A stretch of 53,413 bases of DNA from an uncultured Pelagibacteraceae bacterium (GCA_902518835.1 CABYHH010000006.1:1-53413); one strand, 5' to 3'. Shown: positions 18,766 to 28,248, numbered from the stretch's first letter. The notes: a model not told the origin generated them from the letters alone. Made by a program: numbers and translations.

Positions 18766-19681
18766 ACCACGGCATCCAGAAAAAGTAAAAAATCCAATTA
18801 GTCCTATTAAGAAAAAACCTGAATGGATTAGATCAAAACTTATTAATAGTAGAGAATTTTTTTTAACCAAAACAGTAGTAAATAAAAGTAATTTGGTAAC
18901 TGTATGCCAAGAGGCCAATTGTCCAAATATAACTGAATGTTGGAGTAAAAGACATGCAACTTTCATGATTATGGGTGATACATGTACAAGAGCTTGTGCT
19001 TTTTGTGATGTAAAAACGGGCAAACCCGAAAAACTTGATCCATTTGAAGATATTAAAATTGCCAATGCAGTAAAAAAACTAAATTTGAGGCATGTAGTTA
19101 TTACATCAGTTGATAGAGATGATCTACCTGATGGAGGTTCAAATCATTTTAAGCAAGTTGTGGATATGACTAGAAAAAAAAATCCAAATACCACAATAGA
19201 AGTTCTTACTCCTGATTTTCTTAGAAAGGGCGAGTCTTATAAAAAGCTACTTGAGGCAGATTTAGATGTATTCAATCATAACATAGAAACAGTACCTAGA
19301 CTTTATTTAAAGGTCAGACCAGGAGCTAGATATTTTGCATCACTGGAACTTCTAAAGAATGCAAAGAAAGATAATAAAAAAATTTTTACCAAATCAGGAA
19401 TTATGGTTGGGCTTGGTGAAGAACATGATGAAATTATTCAAGTTATGGATGATTTGAGATCTGCAAATGTTGATTTTATTACAATTGGTCAATATCTACA
19501 ACCTTCAGTTAAACATCATCCTCTTGAAAGATATTATCACCCGGACGAATTTAAAGAATTAGAGTTAATTGCAAAATCAAAAGGTTTTCTTTTAGTATCA
19601 TCATCTCCTCTGACAAGATCTTCTTATCATGCTGATGAAGATTTTGTTAAACTTAAAAAAAATAGAATTAACAATCATTAA
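18749..19681 (+). CDS. lipA: Lipoyl synthase
   Basis: LipA inserts two sulfur atoms into octanoyl groups on lipoyl domains. The 310-residue radical SAM enzyme has both iron-sulfur sites. The auxiliary cluster motif Cys-x4-Cys-x5-Cys is in [13 protein letters not shown]. The SAM-cluster motif Cys-x3-Cys-x2-Cys is in CTRACAFC. The C-terminal RSSYHAD supplies the conserved Ser ligand. ATG 18749 gives a 17-base overlap with ftsB, and the N-terminus then aligns with known LipA. Stop and the next start share one base. Confidence 0.97.
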   Translation: MTLKSKPRHPEKVKNPISPIKKKPEWIRSKLINSREFFLTKTVVNKSNLVTVCQEANCPNITECWSKRHATFMIMGDTCTRACAFCDVKTGKPEKLDPFEDIKIANAVKKLNLRHVVITSVDRDDLPDGGSNHFKQVVDMTRKKNPNTTIEVLTPDFLRKGESYKKLLEADLDVFNHNIETVPRLYLKVRPGARYFASLELLKNAKKDNKKIFTKSGIMVGLGEEHDEIIQVMDDLRSANVDFITIGQYLQPSVKHHPLERYYHPDEFKELELIAKSKGFLLVSSSPLTRSSYHADEDFVKLKKNRINNH

Positions 19682-20139
19682 TGCCTAAAGCTTCAGTTAA
19701 GCGATTAATTGAATGTAAAAAAGATGACTTAATTGAATTAGTTTTAGATATAGAAAAATATCCAGAATTTGTACCTTTTTGTTTTGATGCAAAAGTATAT
19801 GAAAATAAAAAAGAAGGTGATTTGACAAAAATAATAGCTGACTTAACGATCGGCAAAGGACCATTTAAAGACTCATATAAAAGTGATGTAGTTTTTGATA
19901 AAAATAAAGATGTTATATCCGTTAAAAATATTGCAGGTCCACTGAACCATCTGTCAAATAATTGGACATTTACAGATAAAAAAAATGGAATTACAGAAAT
20001 TACTTTTGATATTGACTTTGAAATTAAAAATAAATTTTTAAATTCACTAATGGTTGTTTCATTTCAATATGGTCTAGAAAAAATAGCTGATGCATTCCAA
20101 ATGAGAGCAGAGAAGCTATTTGGTAGCGCTAAGAATTAA
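19681..20139 (+). CDS. Coq10/RatA-family START-domain protein
   Basis: This 152-residue protein of the polyketide-cyclase/START fold resembles yeast Coq10 and E. coli RatA. The pattern is ELVLDIEKYPEFVPFC near the start, then ADLTIGKGPFKDSYKS and FQMRAEKLFG at the end. In alphaproteobacteria this gene sits beside lipA and is thought to be a ubiquinone-binding chaperone for respiration, which I infer here too. RatA toxin function is less likely. It converges on the cinA-type gene with a 24-base overlap of coding ends. Confidence 0.82.
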   Translation: MPKASVKRLIECKKDDLIELVLDIEKYPEFVPFCFDAKVYENKKEGDLTKIIADLTIGKGPFKDSYKSDVVFDKNKDVISVKNIAGPLNHLSNNWTFTDKKNGITEITFDIDFEIKNKFLNSLMVVSFQYGLEKIADAFQMRAEKLFGSAKN

Positions 20140-20577
20140 ATTAAGTGCTTTTCTAACAGTAGCTCTTTGTATTGAAGATCTTCTTTTGTTTTTAAATAAA
20201 CACTTATTTATCCATATTTTATTACCTTTCTTAACCCCAATAAAAACCAAACCAACTGGTTTTTGTCTTGTGCCACCTTTAGGTCCGGCTATACCAGTTA
20301 TTGAGATATTGATATTAGCTCTAGATATTTTAGATAAATTTTTAACCATAGCTGAACAGCATTCATGGCTTACAGCACCATATTTTCTTATTATATTTTT
20401 ATTAACTTTTAAAATTTTAATTTTTGCTTGGTTAGAATAGGTAATAAAGCCCAAATTAAATATTTTTGAAGCACCACTAAAAGAGGTAATAGTACTAGCT
20501 AACAACCCCCCCGTACAGGACTCTACAAATGAAATTTTAAGTTTTTTTTTGATTAGTAGTCTTATTAAGTTTTTCAT
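20116..20577 (-). CDS. CinA C-terminal-domain protein (nicotinamide-nucleotide amidohydrolase type)
   Basis: The 153-residue single-domain protein matches the C-terminal half of CinA, the PncC deamidase that converts NMN to nicotinate mononucleotide. Visible motifs are FVESCTGGLLAST, GFITYSNQAK, GAVSHECCSAM, ISITGIAGPKGGT and KPVGLVFIG. The N-terminal molybdopterin-binding-like half of full-length CinA is absent, which is common for this family. It overlaps pgpA upstream by four bases, so pgpA-cinA is one unit. A role in NAD recycling is inferred from the family. Confidence 0.85.
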   Translation of the reverse strand: MKNLIRLLIKKKLKISFVESCTGGLLASTITSFSGASKIFNLGFITYSNQAKIKILKVNKNIIRKYGAVSHECCSAMVKNLSKISRANINISITGIAGPKGGTRQKPVGLVFIGVKKGNKIWINKCLFKNKRRSSIQRATVRKALNLILSATK

Positions 20578-21080
20578 TTAATAAAATAGTTGTTCAAAAT
20601 CATAAAACAAATTAATGACAAAACAACATAAAATCCAGCACAAACATCATCCATAATTACACCAAAACTGTTTTTAAATTTTTTGTCAAAAAAATTTACA
20701 GGAAATGGTTTAAATATGTCAAAAAATCTAAATAAAATAAAACAAACACCGTAGAAAATAATTGCTTCATCAGAAGATTTTTCTGATCCATGTGAAATTT
20801 CATATAGATATATAGGTATAGATTGTCCAATAAACTCATCGATAACAACTTCTTTTGGATCTTTATTTGAAGTATCTTTGATATGTGCCGCAACTGCAAT
20901 AAATGAAAAAAAAAATATAATAATTAAAAATATAAATATTAGTATTGAAGATAATTCAAATATATGAAAAAAGATATATAGTAAAATCACTGTCGCCAAA
21001 GATCCAAAAGTTCCAGGAATTTTTGGAATTCTTCCTAGACCAAACATTGTAACAAATATGGTATTAATATTTTTAATCAT
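20574..21080 (-). CDS. pgpA: Phosphatidylglycerophosphatase A
   Basis: PgpA removes the phosphate from phosphatidylglycerol phosphate in phospholipid synthesis. The 168-residue membrane protein shows GLGRIPKIPGTFGSLA, DPKEVVIDEFIGQ and FRFFDIFKPFPV, then GVIMDDVCAGFY, which are the conserved family signatures with the acidic residues intact. About three to four hydrophobic segments are present. It overlaps the ispDF 3' end by eight bases and cinA by four. Confidence 0.93.
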   Translation of the reverse strand: MIKNINTIFVTMFGLGRIPKIPGTFGSLATVILLYIFFHIFELSSILIFIFLIIIFFFSFIAVAAHIKDTSNKDPKEVVIDEFIGQSIPIYLYEISHGSEKSSDEAIIFYGVCFILFRFFDIFKPFPVNFFDKKFKNSFGVIMDDVCAGFYVVLSLICFMILNNYFIK

Positions 21081-22179
21081 ATTTTGTTATAGAAATTATT
21101 ACCTCACAAGCTATTGCCTTTTCTTTTCCTATTAAACCTAATTTCTCGACAGTCTTACCTTTGAGATTGATTAAATTTTTTTTCAGATTAATTAGTTTAG
21201 AAATTGAATTAATTATATTTTTTCTATATTTAGACACCCTGGGTTTTTCACAAATTAAATTAATATCTAAATTATTTATAGAAAAATTTGATTTATAAAG
21301 ATTTTCTATAACAGGCTTTAACATTTTCGGTGATCTTATATTTTTAAATTTTTTATTATTTGGAAAATAGGTACCAATATCCATCCTTCTTGTTGCCCCT
21401 AAAATTGCATCGGTTATAGCATGTAAAATAACATCACCATCCGAATGTCCATCAAGTCCTGAATGAAAGGGTATCTCTATTCCACCAAGATATAGTTTTT
21501 TGTTTTTAACTAATCTGTGTATATCAAAACCGATTCCGTAGTAAGTTTTCGAGATTTCGATATCGTTAAAATAAGTAATTTTATTATTTTGTTTTTCACC
21601 TTTTATAAATTTAATTTTATAGTTTTGATTTATAAAAAGTGTAGCTTCATCACTTATATGATTTTTTTGTTTTGTTGCAAGATTATACAATTCATTAAAT
21701 CTAAATGCTTGTGGGGTTTGGGTTAATAATGAGTCATTTTTTTTTAAATTAAATATTTGGTTTTTAATCTTATATTTTATTGAGTCATTAGGTGACATAA
21801 TAGGCACAACAGCTTTATTTGTTTTTAAATTTTTTATTATTTTTTTTAGTAATTTGATTGAAAAATTTGGTCTTGCAGCATCATGTATTAATACGTTTTT
21901 TGGTTTAAACTTTTTAAGGTATTTTAGAGCCTTTAACGATGAGTCTGATCTTTCTTTGCCCCCTTTAATAATAGTTATAGATTTAGGATATTTTTTTTTT
22001 TTTAAATAATTTAAATTGTCGGTTACGATTAATATTTTATTAAAAAGCTTAGAATTTAAAGACTTTTCTACTGAGTGATCTATAATTTCTTTATTTTTAT
22101 AATTATGAAATTGTTTTTTATAATTTCTGTGAAATCTCCTACTTTTTCCAGCGGCCAATATTACAAAATAGTTGTTCAT
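21073..22179 (-). CDS. ispDF: Bifunctional IspD/IspF (MEP isoprenoid pathway)
   Basis: The fusion combines two enzymes of the non-mevalonate isoprenoid pathway. The IspD cytidylyltransferase domain (about 1-210) shows LAAGKSRRF, LIHDAARPNFS and LTQTPQAFRF. The IspF cyclodiphosphate synthase domain (about 214-368) shows GIGFDIHRL with the Asp-x-His metal site, GLDGHSDGDVILHAITDAILGA and DIGTYFPN. The fusion is typical of alphaproteobacteria. It is divergent from ntrY over 26 bases. In larger relatives dusB and ntrBC usually lie between these genes. Confidence 0.96.
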   Translation of the reverse strand: MNNYFVILAAGKSRRFHRNYKKQFHNYKNKEIIDHSVEKSLNSKLFNKILIVTDNLNYLKKKKYPKSITIIKGGKERSDSSLKALKYLKKFKPKNVLIHDAARPNFSIKLLKKIIKNLKTNKAVVPIMSPNDSIKYKIKNQIFNLKKNDSLLTQTPQAFRFNELYNLATKQKNHISDEATLFINQNYKIKFIKGEKQNNKITYFNDIEISKTYYGIGFDIHRLVKNKKLYLGGIEIPFHSGLDGHSDGDVILHAITDAILGATRRMDIGTYFPNNKKFKNIRSPKMLKPVIENLYKSNFSINNLDINLICEKPRVSKYRKNIINSISKLINLKKNLINLKGKTVEKLGLIGKEKAIACEVIISITKYD

Positions 22180-22205
22180 TTGCTTAAATACTATAATTCT
22201 AAATT

Positions 22206-23993
22206 ATGATTGATTTTTTGAGAAAAAATATTTTCATTTTAATAATATCTAGTATCACACTATTTATTGGTTTTTTAACATTTTTAACATTTATAGATAG
22301 AAGTTTTATAGAATTAAATCCGAATAACTTACAATATTTATTAATTTTAAATATATTGTTACTTTTTTTATTATTTGTCTTTATCTTCAATGAAATAAAA
22401 AGATCTATCAAGAGCGATATTGATAAAGATGGTCTTTCATCGAACAAAAGATACATTACTTACTTTTCACTTTTCACTTTGATACCTTCTATCTTAATTT
22501 CAATTTTCTCATTATTTCTTTTTTCTTTTGCTTTAGAAAAATACTTTGATAAAAAAGTTACAACGGTTGTAAATAATTCTTATGAATTAGCTAAAAGTTA
22601 CGTTGAAGAAGTTAGGAATAAAATTGAGGCAGATATTATTTTAATTGCTTTTGATACGAATAAAAGTGTCAATTTTCTCAATGATAATATTAATGAATAT
22701 TTAAGATTTCTTAAAACTCAAAAATTAATTAGAGATGTTGATGAAATACATATAATTGATAAAAATAAAAATCTTCTTTTTTCTTCTGAAGCGGAAAAAA
22801 ATTATATACCACCAATTGATAAAGCTTTGAATTTAGTTCTAGATGATGATCGTCCTTTAAAAATTATTAACGCACCAGCAAATATTTCAGCAGCGATTAT
22901 GAGATTACAAGCATTTGAGGATAGGTTTTTATATGTCGTAAAGTTTTTAGACAAAAATATCTCAAATTATCTTTCTGAATCACAGGAAGCTATTAGTTTT
23001 TATTATACAGTTGAGGAAAGAAGTACAGGAATTAAAATTTCTTTTGCTTTAATCTATATAATTATTGTATCTCTATTATTATTTGTTTCAATAAATATAG
23101 CAATACGATTTTCCTCAAGATTTTTTAGATCAATAAATAATTTAATTTTAGCCTCATCTGCCATCGGTCGAGGAGAATTAAATACTAAAGTCCCAGAAAT
23201 TAAAACAGATAAAGATATGGAGATTTTGAATAAAAATTTTAATTTAATGACAGATAAATTAAAATACCAGCAAGAAAAACTAATAATTAACGAAAGACAT
23301 GAGGCTTGGGGAAATTTAGCAAGAAAATTAGCACATGAAATTAAAAATCCATTGACACCTATACAATTAACTATTGATAGAATAAAATCAAAATACTCAA
23401 ATCATATTTCAAAAATAGATAAAGAGAATTTTGAAGAAAATCTGAAAATAATCAATACTCAAATAAAACAAATAGAGAATCTAGTTAATGAGTTTTCGGA
23501 TTTTGCTAGGATGCCCAAACCTGTTTTAAAGGACAATGATTTAATTGATATTTTGAACGACAATATAAAATTATTATCAGAGTTAGATAAATCTATTGAA
23601 ATTAATTTTGTGAAAAACAAAGATAAAATTTTCCTTAATTGTGATAAAGAGCAGATCGGTAGAGTTTTTTTTAATCTAATTAAGAACTCAATAGAAAGTA
23701 TTCAACAAAAATGTGAAAAAAATTCAAGTTTTACGAAGAAAATATTGATTGAAATACTTGATAACAGTGATCATATAAAATTCATATTAGTAGATAATGG
23801 TATTGGTTTTGATAAAATAAAGAATAACATAAAGGAAATTTTGAACCCATATTTTACTACCAAAAAAAATGGAACTGGGTTAGGTTTATCAATAGTAAAC
23901 AAGATTGTAAATGATCACAATGGAAAGCTTGATTTTTTTCCATTATTAGATGGTGTGAAGATAGAAATAAGTTTTGAAGTACATGACAGTTGA
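22206..23993 (+). CDS. ntrY: Sensor histidine kinase NtrY
   Basis: Membrane sensor kinase of 595 residues. Two membrane spans lie near the N-terminus (about 10-30 and 44-62), a third at 86-110, then a periplasmic domain and a fourth span at about 278-300. A HAMP domain follows (about 300-350). The phospho-acceptor is His377 in LARKLAHEIKNPLTP. The ATPase domain carries N (LIKNSIES), G1 (DNGIGFD) and G2 (GTGLGLSIVNKI) boxes. Only about 20 residues separate HAMP from the His box, so the PAS domain usual in NtrY is missing. The cognate ntrX overlaps its end. The likely role is nitrogen- or redox-linked regulation. Confidence 0.93.
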   Translation: MIDFLRKNIFILIISSITLFIGFLTFLTFIDRSFIELNPNNLQYLLILNILLLFLLFVFIFNEIKRSIKSDIDKDGLSSNKRYITYFSLFTLIPSILISIFSLFLFSFALEKYFDKKVTTVVNNSYELAKSYVEEVRNKIEADIILIAFDTNKSVNFLNDNINEYLRFLKTQKLIRDVDEIHIIDKNKNLLFSSEAEKNYIPPIDKALNLVLDDDRPLKIINAPANISAAIMRLQAFEDRFLYVVKFLDKNISNYLSESQEAISFYYTVEERSTGIKISFALIYIIIVSLLLFVSINIAIRFSSRFFRSINNLILASSAIGRGELNTKVPEIKTDKDMEILNKNFNLMTDKLKYQQEKLIINERHEAWGNLARKLAHEIKNPLTPIQLTIDRIKSKYSNHISKIDKENFEENLKIINTQIKQIENLVNEFSDFARMPKPVLKDNDLIDILNDNIKLLSELDKSIEINFVKNKDKIFLNCDKEQIGRVFFNLIKNSIESIQQKCEKNSSFTKKILIEILDNSDHIKFILVDNGIGFDKIKNNIKEILNPYFTTKKNGTGLGLSIVNKIVNDHNGKLDFFPLLDGVKIEISFEVHDS

Positions 23994-25338
23994 AATATTA
24001 ATAGTTGATGACAATTCAGACATCAGGAATATCTTGAATGATCTAATTATTGATGCAGGTTATAAGACTAGGATTGCCGCTAATTTTAATCAAGCATTAA
24101 GTGAAATTGATAAAAAAATACCCGACATTGCAATTATTGATGTTAAATTAGATAAGGGTGATAACGATGGAATTGAATTACTATCTTACATTAAATCAAA
24201 GAATAAAGATGTGCCTGTAATTATAATCACTGGTCATGCTAATATTGAAATGGCAGTAAATTCTCTAAAGCAGGGTGCATTTGAGTTTGTTGAAAAACCT
24301 TTTGATCAAACAAGATTACTCAATTTTATTAAGAGAGCTATAGAAAATCTGAATTTAAAAAACCAAAATAAGGAATATGAAAATAAATTATTTTCATCCT
24401 ATAAAATTGTTGGAGACAGCAAGAACATACTCAATATTAAAGAACAAATTGATAAGATATCAGTTACTGAAAGTCGTATAATTATAAATGGTCCATCAGG
24501 ATCAGGAAAAGAATTAATTGCAAGAAGTATACATAAAAAATCAAAAAGGCAAAATAAACCATTTGTTATATTAAATGGTGCTTTACTTGACTCAAATAAA
24601 TATGAATTAGAATTATTTGGTGAGGAAAAAGAAAATGGCTCAATTTCTTACGGTGCTTTAGAAAAAGCTAATAAAGGCACATTGCTTATCGATCAGGTTT
24701 CAGAAATACCTTTAGATATACAGTCCAAAATTTTGAGAGTTTTAATTGATCAAAAATTTAAGAGATTGAATGGTAACAATGATATAAAAGTTGATGTTAG
24801 AATTATTTGTTCATCAAGTAAAGATCTTAAAGAGGAAATCAAGTTTGGTAATTTCAGAGAAGATCTTTTTCATAGGTTAAATGTTTTTGAGATTATTGTA
24901 AAACCATTAAATCAAAGAGTTTCGGATATCCCATTACTAATAAAATATTTTTCAAAAAAAATATCGGAAGCTTATAATATAAAAGATCTTCAAATAGATG
25001 AAAATGATAGCTATATTTTAAATCATAATTGGCAAGGCAACGTAAGAGAGTTAAGAAATCTTATTGAGAGAATTGCTATTCTTCAACCTGAGTCAAAGGA
25101 AAAGATATCAAATATTGTAAAAGAATCTTTAAAAACAGTAAATTATTTAGATAAATTTAGAGAAAATGATCTTTCAGTACCTCTTAAGGAAGCCAGAGAA
25201 AAATTTGAAAAAGAATATTTAACAATACAATTAAAAAAATTTAAGGGCAATATTTCAAAAACTGCAAATTTTGTTGGAATGGAGAGAAGTGCTTTACATA
25301 GAAAACTTAAAGGTCTAGGGATCAAAGAATTTAACTAA
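23983..25338 (+). CDS. ntrX: Response regulator NtrX (AAA+ domain degenerate)
   Basis: I choose ATG 23983 (451 residues, MTVEILIVDDNS) over an upstream TTG at 23974; it overlaps ntrY by 11 bases. Domains: receiver with phospho-acceptor Asp53, an NtrC-like AAA+ domain (about 140-370) and a Fis-type helix-turn-helix at the end (NFVGMERSALHRKLK). Walker A is intact (GPSGSGKE, 170-177). The GAFTGA loop that contacts sigma-54 is replaced (GSISYGALEKA), and Walker B reads LLIDQ instead of ending Asp-Glu. It is thus unlikely to work as a classical sigma-54 activator; direct sigma-70-type regulation is inferred. Confidence 0.92.
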   Translation: MTVEILIVDDNSDIRNILNDLIIDAGYKTRIAANFNQALSEIDKKIPDIAIIDVKLDKGDNDGIELLSYIKSKNKDVPVIIITGHANIEMAVNSLKQGAFEFVEKPFDQTRLLNFIKRAIENLNLKNQNKEYENKLFSSYKIVGDSKNILNIKEQIDKISVTESRIIINGPSGSGKELIARSIHKKSKRQNKPFVILNGALLDSNKYELELFGEEKENGSISYGALEKANKGTLLIDQVSEIPLDIQSKILRVLIDQKFKRLNGNNDIKVDVRIICSSSKDLKEEIKFGNFREDLFHRLNVFEIIVKPLNQRVSDIPLLIKYFSKKISEAYNIKDLQIDENDSYILNHNWQGNVRELRNLIERIAILQPESKEKISNIVKESLKTVNYLDKFRENDLSVPLKEAREKFEKEYLTIQLKKFKGNISKTANFVGMERSALHRKLKGLGIKEFN

Positions 25339-25339
25339 A

Positions 25340-26731
25340 ATGAATATAATTATTTGTGGCGCCGGTAGGGTAGGTTTTACAATCGCTAAATTACTAAGCG
25401 AGCAAGGTCATTCCATTACTGTTATTGACCAGTCAGGTGAAGATATTCAAAAAATTAATGATAGCTTAGATGTAAAAGCGATAGTTGGAAAAGCAACTTA
25501 TCCCTCAATTCTAGAAAAAGCTAATGCCATAGAAACAGACATGATTATTGCTGTAACAAGAAATGATGAAATAAATATGCTAATCTGTCAAATAGCTTTC
25601 TCAATTTTTAAAATACAAAAAAAAATTGCAAGAATTAGATCACAAGATTATCTGAATCCTAAATTTACAAGAGTTTATAACAAAGAAAATTTACCTATAG
25701 ACGTTATAATTTCACCAGAGATTGAGATTGCACGTTCAATACAAAGAAAATTAGAAGCCCCTGGAGCTTTAGATAGCGTTCCTTTCACAGATAATAAGAT
25801 AAGATTATTGGAAATTCTTATAAAAGATAATTGCAAATTAATTGACATTAGATTAAATGAATTAACTAAGAATTTTCCAAATCTAGATGCAAATATAATA
25901 TCAATAATAAGAAAAGATAAATTTTTTATACCAAAGAAAACCGACTCAATTAAAAAAGATGATAAAATTTACGTAATTATTAATTCTTTACAAATGGAAA
26001 AAACATTACAGGCATTTGGACATGAAGAAAAAATATCAAAAAAAATATTAATTATTGGTGGTGGAAACATTGGTTTCAATTTGGCAAAAAATATTGAAGA
26101 AACTTTAGAAGGTGTAAGAATAAAAATAGTTGAAAAAGATAAAACCAGGGCCGAATTTTTGGCTAACCAGCTAAATAATTCAATCGTGATTAATGGTAAT
26201 GGTTTAGATGAAGATGTACTAACGGAGGCTAACTTAGATGAAGCAGAAACTGTCTTAGCATTAACCAATGATGACGAGGACAATTTAATGGTAAGTGTTC
26301 TCGTAGAAAAATTTGCTAAAGATCAAAAAAAAATTGATGACAAAAGAACTATGGCACTAATCAACAAACCAAATTATTCATTACTTCAATCATCACTGAA
26401 AATTGATGATCTCATAGATCCACGAATGAATACAGTATCTAGTATACTAAAACACGTTCATAAGGGAACAATTGAAAATGCCTACACAATCTCAAATGGC
26501 GAATATGAAGTTATTGAAGCTGAAATTATTGAAACTTCAGAGTTAATAAATAAAGAATTAAAAAATTCAAATCTTCCAGAAGAAATTAGAATTGGCGCAG
26601 TTTTAAGGAAAGACAAGGTTATTATACCTAGATCGAATTTTGTATTTAAAAAAGATGATAGGGTAGTTTTACTTGCTAAAAAAGACTCTATATCAATAGT
26701 TGAAAATATATTTAGATTAAGTTCAGTTTAA
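25340..26731 (+). CDS. trkA: Trk potassium uptake regulatory subunit TrkA
   Basis: The 463-residue cytoplasmic protein has two tandem RCK units. Each has an N-terminal NAD-binding Rossmann domain (GAGRVGFTIA at the start and GGGNIGFNLA near residue 238) and a C-terminal ligand-binding subdomain. It gates the TrkH channel encoded next to it. It starts one base after ntrX and ends three bases before trkH. The ntrYX-trkA linkage is widely conserved in alphaproteobacteria; here trkH follows rather than hfq. Confidence 0.96.
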   Translation: MNIIICGAGRVGFTIAKLLSEQGHSITVIDQSGEDIQKINDSLDVKAIVGKATYPSILEKANAIETDMIIAVTRNDEINMLICQIAFSIFKIQKKIARIRSQDYLNPKFTRVYNKENLPIDVIISPEIEIARSIQRKLEAPGALDSVPFTDNKIRLLEILIKDNCKLIDIRLNELTKNFPNLDANIISIIRKDKFFIPKKTDSIKKDDKIYVIINSLQMEKTLQAFGHEEKISKKILIIGGGNIGFNLAKNIEETLEGVRIKIVEKDKTRAEFLANQLNNSIVINGNGLDEDVLTEANLDEAETVLALTNDDEDNLMVSVLVEKFAKDQKKIDDKRTMALINKPNYSLLQSSLKIDDLIDPRMNTVSSILKHVHKGTIENAYTISNGEYEVIEAEIIETSELINKELKNSNLPEEIRIGAVLRKDKVIIPRSNFVFKKDDRVVLLAKKDSISIVENIFRLSSV

Positions 26732-26734
26732 TAA

Positions 26735-28141
26735 ATGTTTAGATTGCAACTAAAATATTTAAGTTTTTTTTTTGGAATTATTTCAATATTGTCATTTTTT
26801 AATATTATTTATTCTTTTTATTTTAACCTATATCTAAACTTAGACACTTATTATCTCACATTTTTAATCTCTTTAATTTTATTAATATTTTTTTATAAAA
26901 TAAAATTAGAAATTAAAAAGATAACTATATTTGATAAGATCATTACTGTATTTTTAGGATATCTATTAATTCCGTTGATATTATCAATCCCATTTTATTT
27001 TAGTATATATAACATAACTTTTATAAATTCTTATTTTGAGTCAATTTCAGGCTTTACATCTACAGGATTTACAATTTTTGAAAATATTAAACATATTGAT
27101 CAAAGCCTAATCCTTTGGCGGTCATCGACCCAATGGATTGGTGGACTTTATTTTTTATTTTCAATAATATTTTTGATTGATATTTATGACGAAAGTTTTA
27201 AAAAAACTTTGACTAATTTTATTTCATTTAATAATTCAGAAGTTTTAAAACAAACACTCAAAATTTTTTTTATATATTCAGGTATAACTTTTTTAATTTT
27301 TATAATTTTGAATATTTTGTCTTTAAGAGCCTTTGACTCATTAAACCTAGCTTTGTCATTAATCTCATCTGGGGGTTTTTTACCCACTAATACCTTATCG
27401 AGCATCTTAAAAGAAAATTTTCAAATTATTGCGATTTCAATCTTGATGCTTTTTTCATTTTTTAGTATTTTTTTTAGTTATAATCTTGTTTTTTTTAAGA
27501 AAAAAAATATAAATTTTCTTTATGAGGATCTTCATCTTTTAATTTATTTAATTGCTGTAGTTTTTATTTTTTTTCTATTTTTTAGTTTTAATAGAGATTT
27601 TTCAAATAACCTCTTATCCATATCAAGCAGTATCTCAAATATAGGTTTTTCAATAAAAACGGACAAATCGAATTTAAGTTTTATTTTCTTGATTTTAGTA
27701 ATTATTGGAGGTTCTTTTTTTTCTACAAGTTCAGGATTGAGATTCATTAAAATTTATTCATTATTTAAGTATTCAATAAATCAAATTTTATCATTCAGTA
27801 GACCTAAGAATATTTTTATGAATAAATTAATTTTTACCAAAATAAATTTTGATTTTGAGGAAATAAATAAATATTTTTTAACAATCTTAATATTTATCTT
27901 ATCCCTTTTTATTTTATCCTCTTTGTTAGGGCTTAATGGAATAGGATTTGAAAATTCATTTAAATTATCAATTCTAACATTGATGAATACAGTTAATTCT
28001 TCAATTTATGGTTTAGGTGATTTTGACTTTAATAATCTTCAATTTTTCACAAAATATACACTCATTTTATTTATGATTATAGGCAGGATAGAATTGTTAA
28101 CAATTTTACTATTGATAAGAAAATTTCTTTTAAAAAATTAA
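26735..28141 (+). CDS. trkH: Trk potassium uptake channel TrkH
   Basis: Integral membrane potassium transporter of 468 residues, close to the family's usual 480, with around ten or more hydrophobic segments. The first pore loop is recognisable as SISGFTSTGFTIF, with the selectivity-type glycine in STGFT. Later pore-loop remnants are SSGGFLPTN, SNIGFSI and NTVNSSIYGLG. Adjacent WRSSTQWIGGL is also typical of TrkH/TrkG/KtrB. It forms the K+ uptake system with TrkA and ends 30 bases before tRNA-Arg. Confidence 0.94.
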   Translation: MFRLQLKYLSFFFGIISILSFFNIIYSFYFNLYLNLDTYYLTFLISLILLIFFYKIKLEIKKITIFDKIITVFLGYLLIPLILSIPFYFSIYNITFINSYFESISGFTSTGFTIFENIKHIDQSLILWRSSTQWIGGLYFLFSIIFLIDIYDESFKKTLTNFISFNNSEVLKQTLKIFFIYSGITFLIFIILNILSLRAFDSLNLALSLISSGGFLPTNTLSSILKENFQIIAISILMLFSFFSIFFSYNLVFFKKKNINFLYEDLHLLIYLIAVVFIFFLFFSFNRDFSNNLLSISSSISNIGFSIKTDKSNLSFIFLILVIIGGSFFSTSSGLRFIKIYSLFKYSINQILSFSRPKNIFMNKLIFTKINFDFEEINKYFLTILIFILSLFILSSLLGLNGIGFENSFKLSILTLMNTVNSSIYGLGDFDFNNLQFFTKYTLILFMIIGRIELLTILLLIRKFLLKN

Positions 28142-28171
28142 TTAATTATTGTATACGTATTAACTCAAATT

Positions 28172-28248
28172 GCGCCCTTAGCTCAGCTGGATAGAGCATC
28201 GGTTTTCTAAACCGAGGGTCGGAGGTTCGAATCCTCCAGGGCGCGCCA
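28172..28248 (+). tRNA. tRNA-Arg (anticodon UCU)
   Basis: The 77-base cloverleaf has acceptor arms GCGCCCT/AGGGCGC, discriminator G and encoded CCA. The D arm is GCTC-GAGC. The anticodon stem is TCGGT/ACCGA with loop TTTCTAA, giving anticodon TCT, and the T arm GGAGG-TTCGAAT-CCTCC is perfect. It reads AGA/AGG, and AGA is the dominant Arg codon in these AT-rich genes. It lies between trkH and the aap operon on the same strand. Confidence 0.96.

Noticed and set aside
22199-22456. Minus-strand 85-codon frame under the start of ntrY
   Set aside because: It is antisense to the ntrY membrane spans and has no ribosome-binding site or recognisable domain.
23974-23985. TTG start for ntrX at 23974
   Set aside because: ATG 23983 gives the standard receiver-domain start (MTVEILIVDD); the extra three residues are not family-like.
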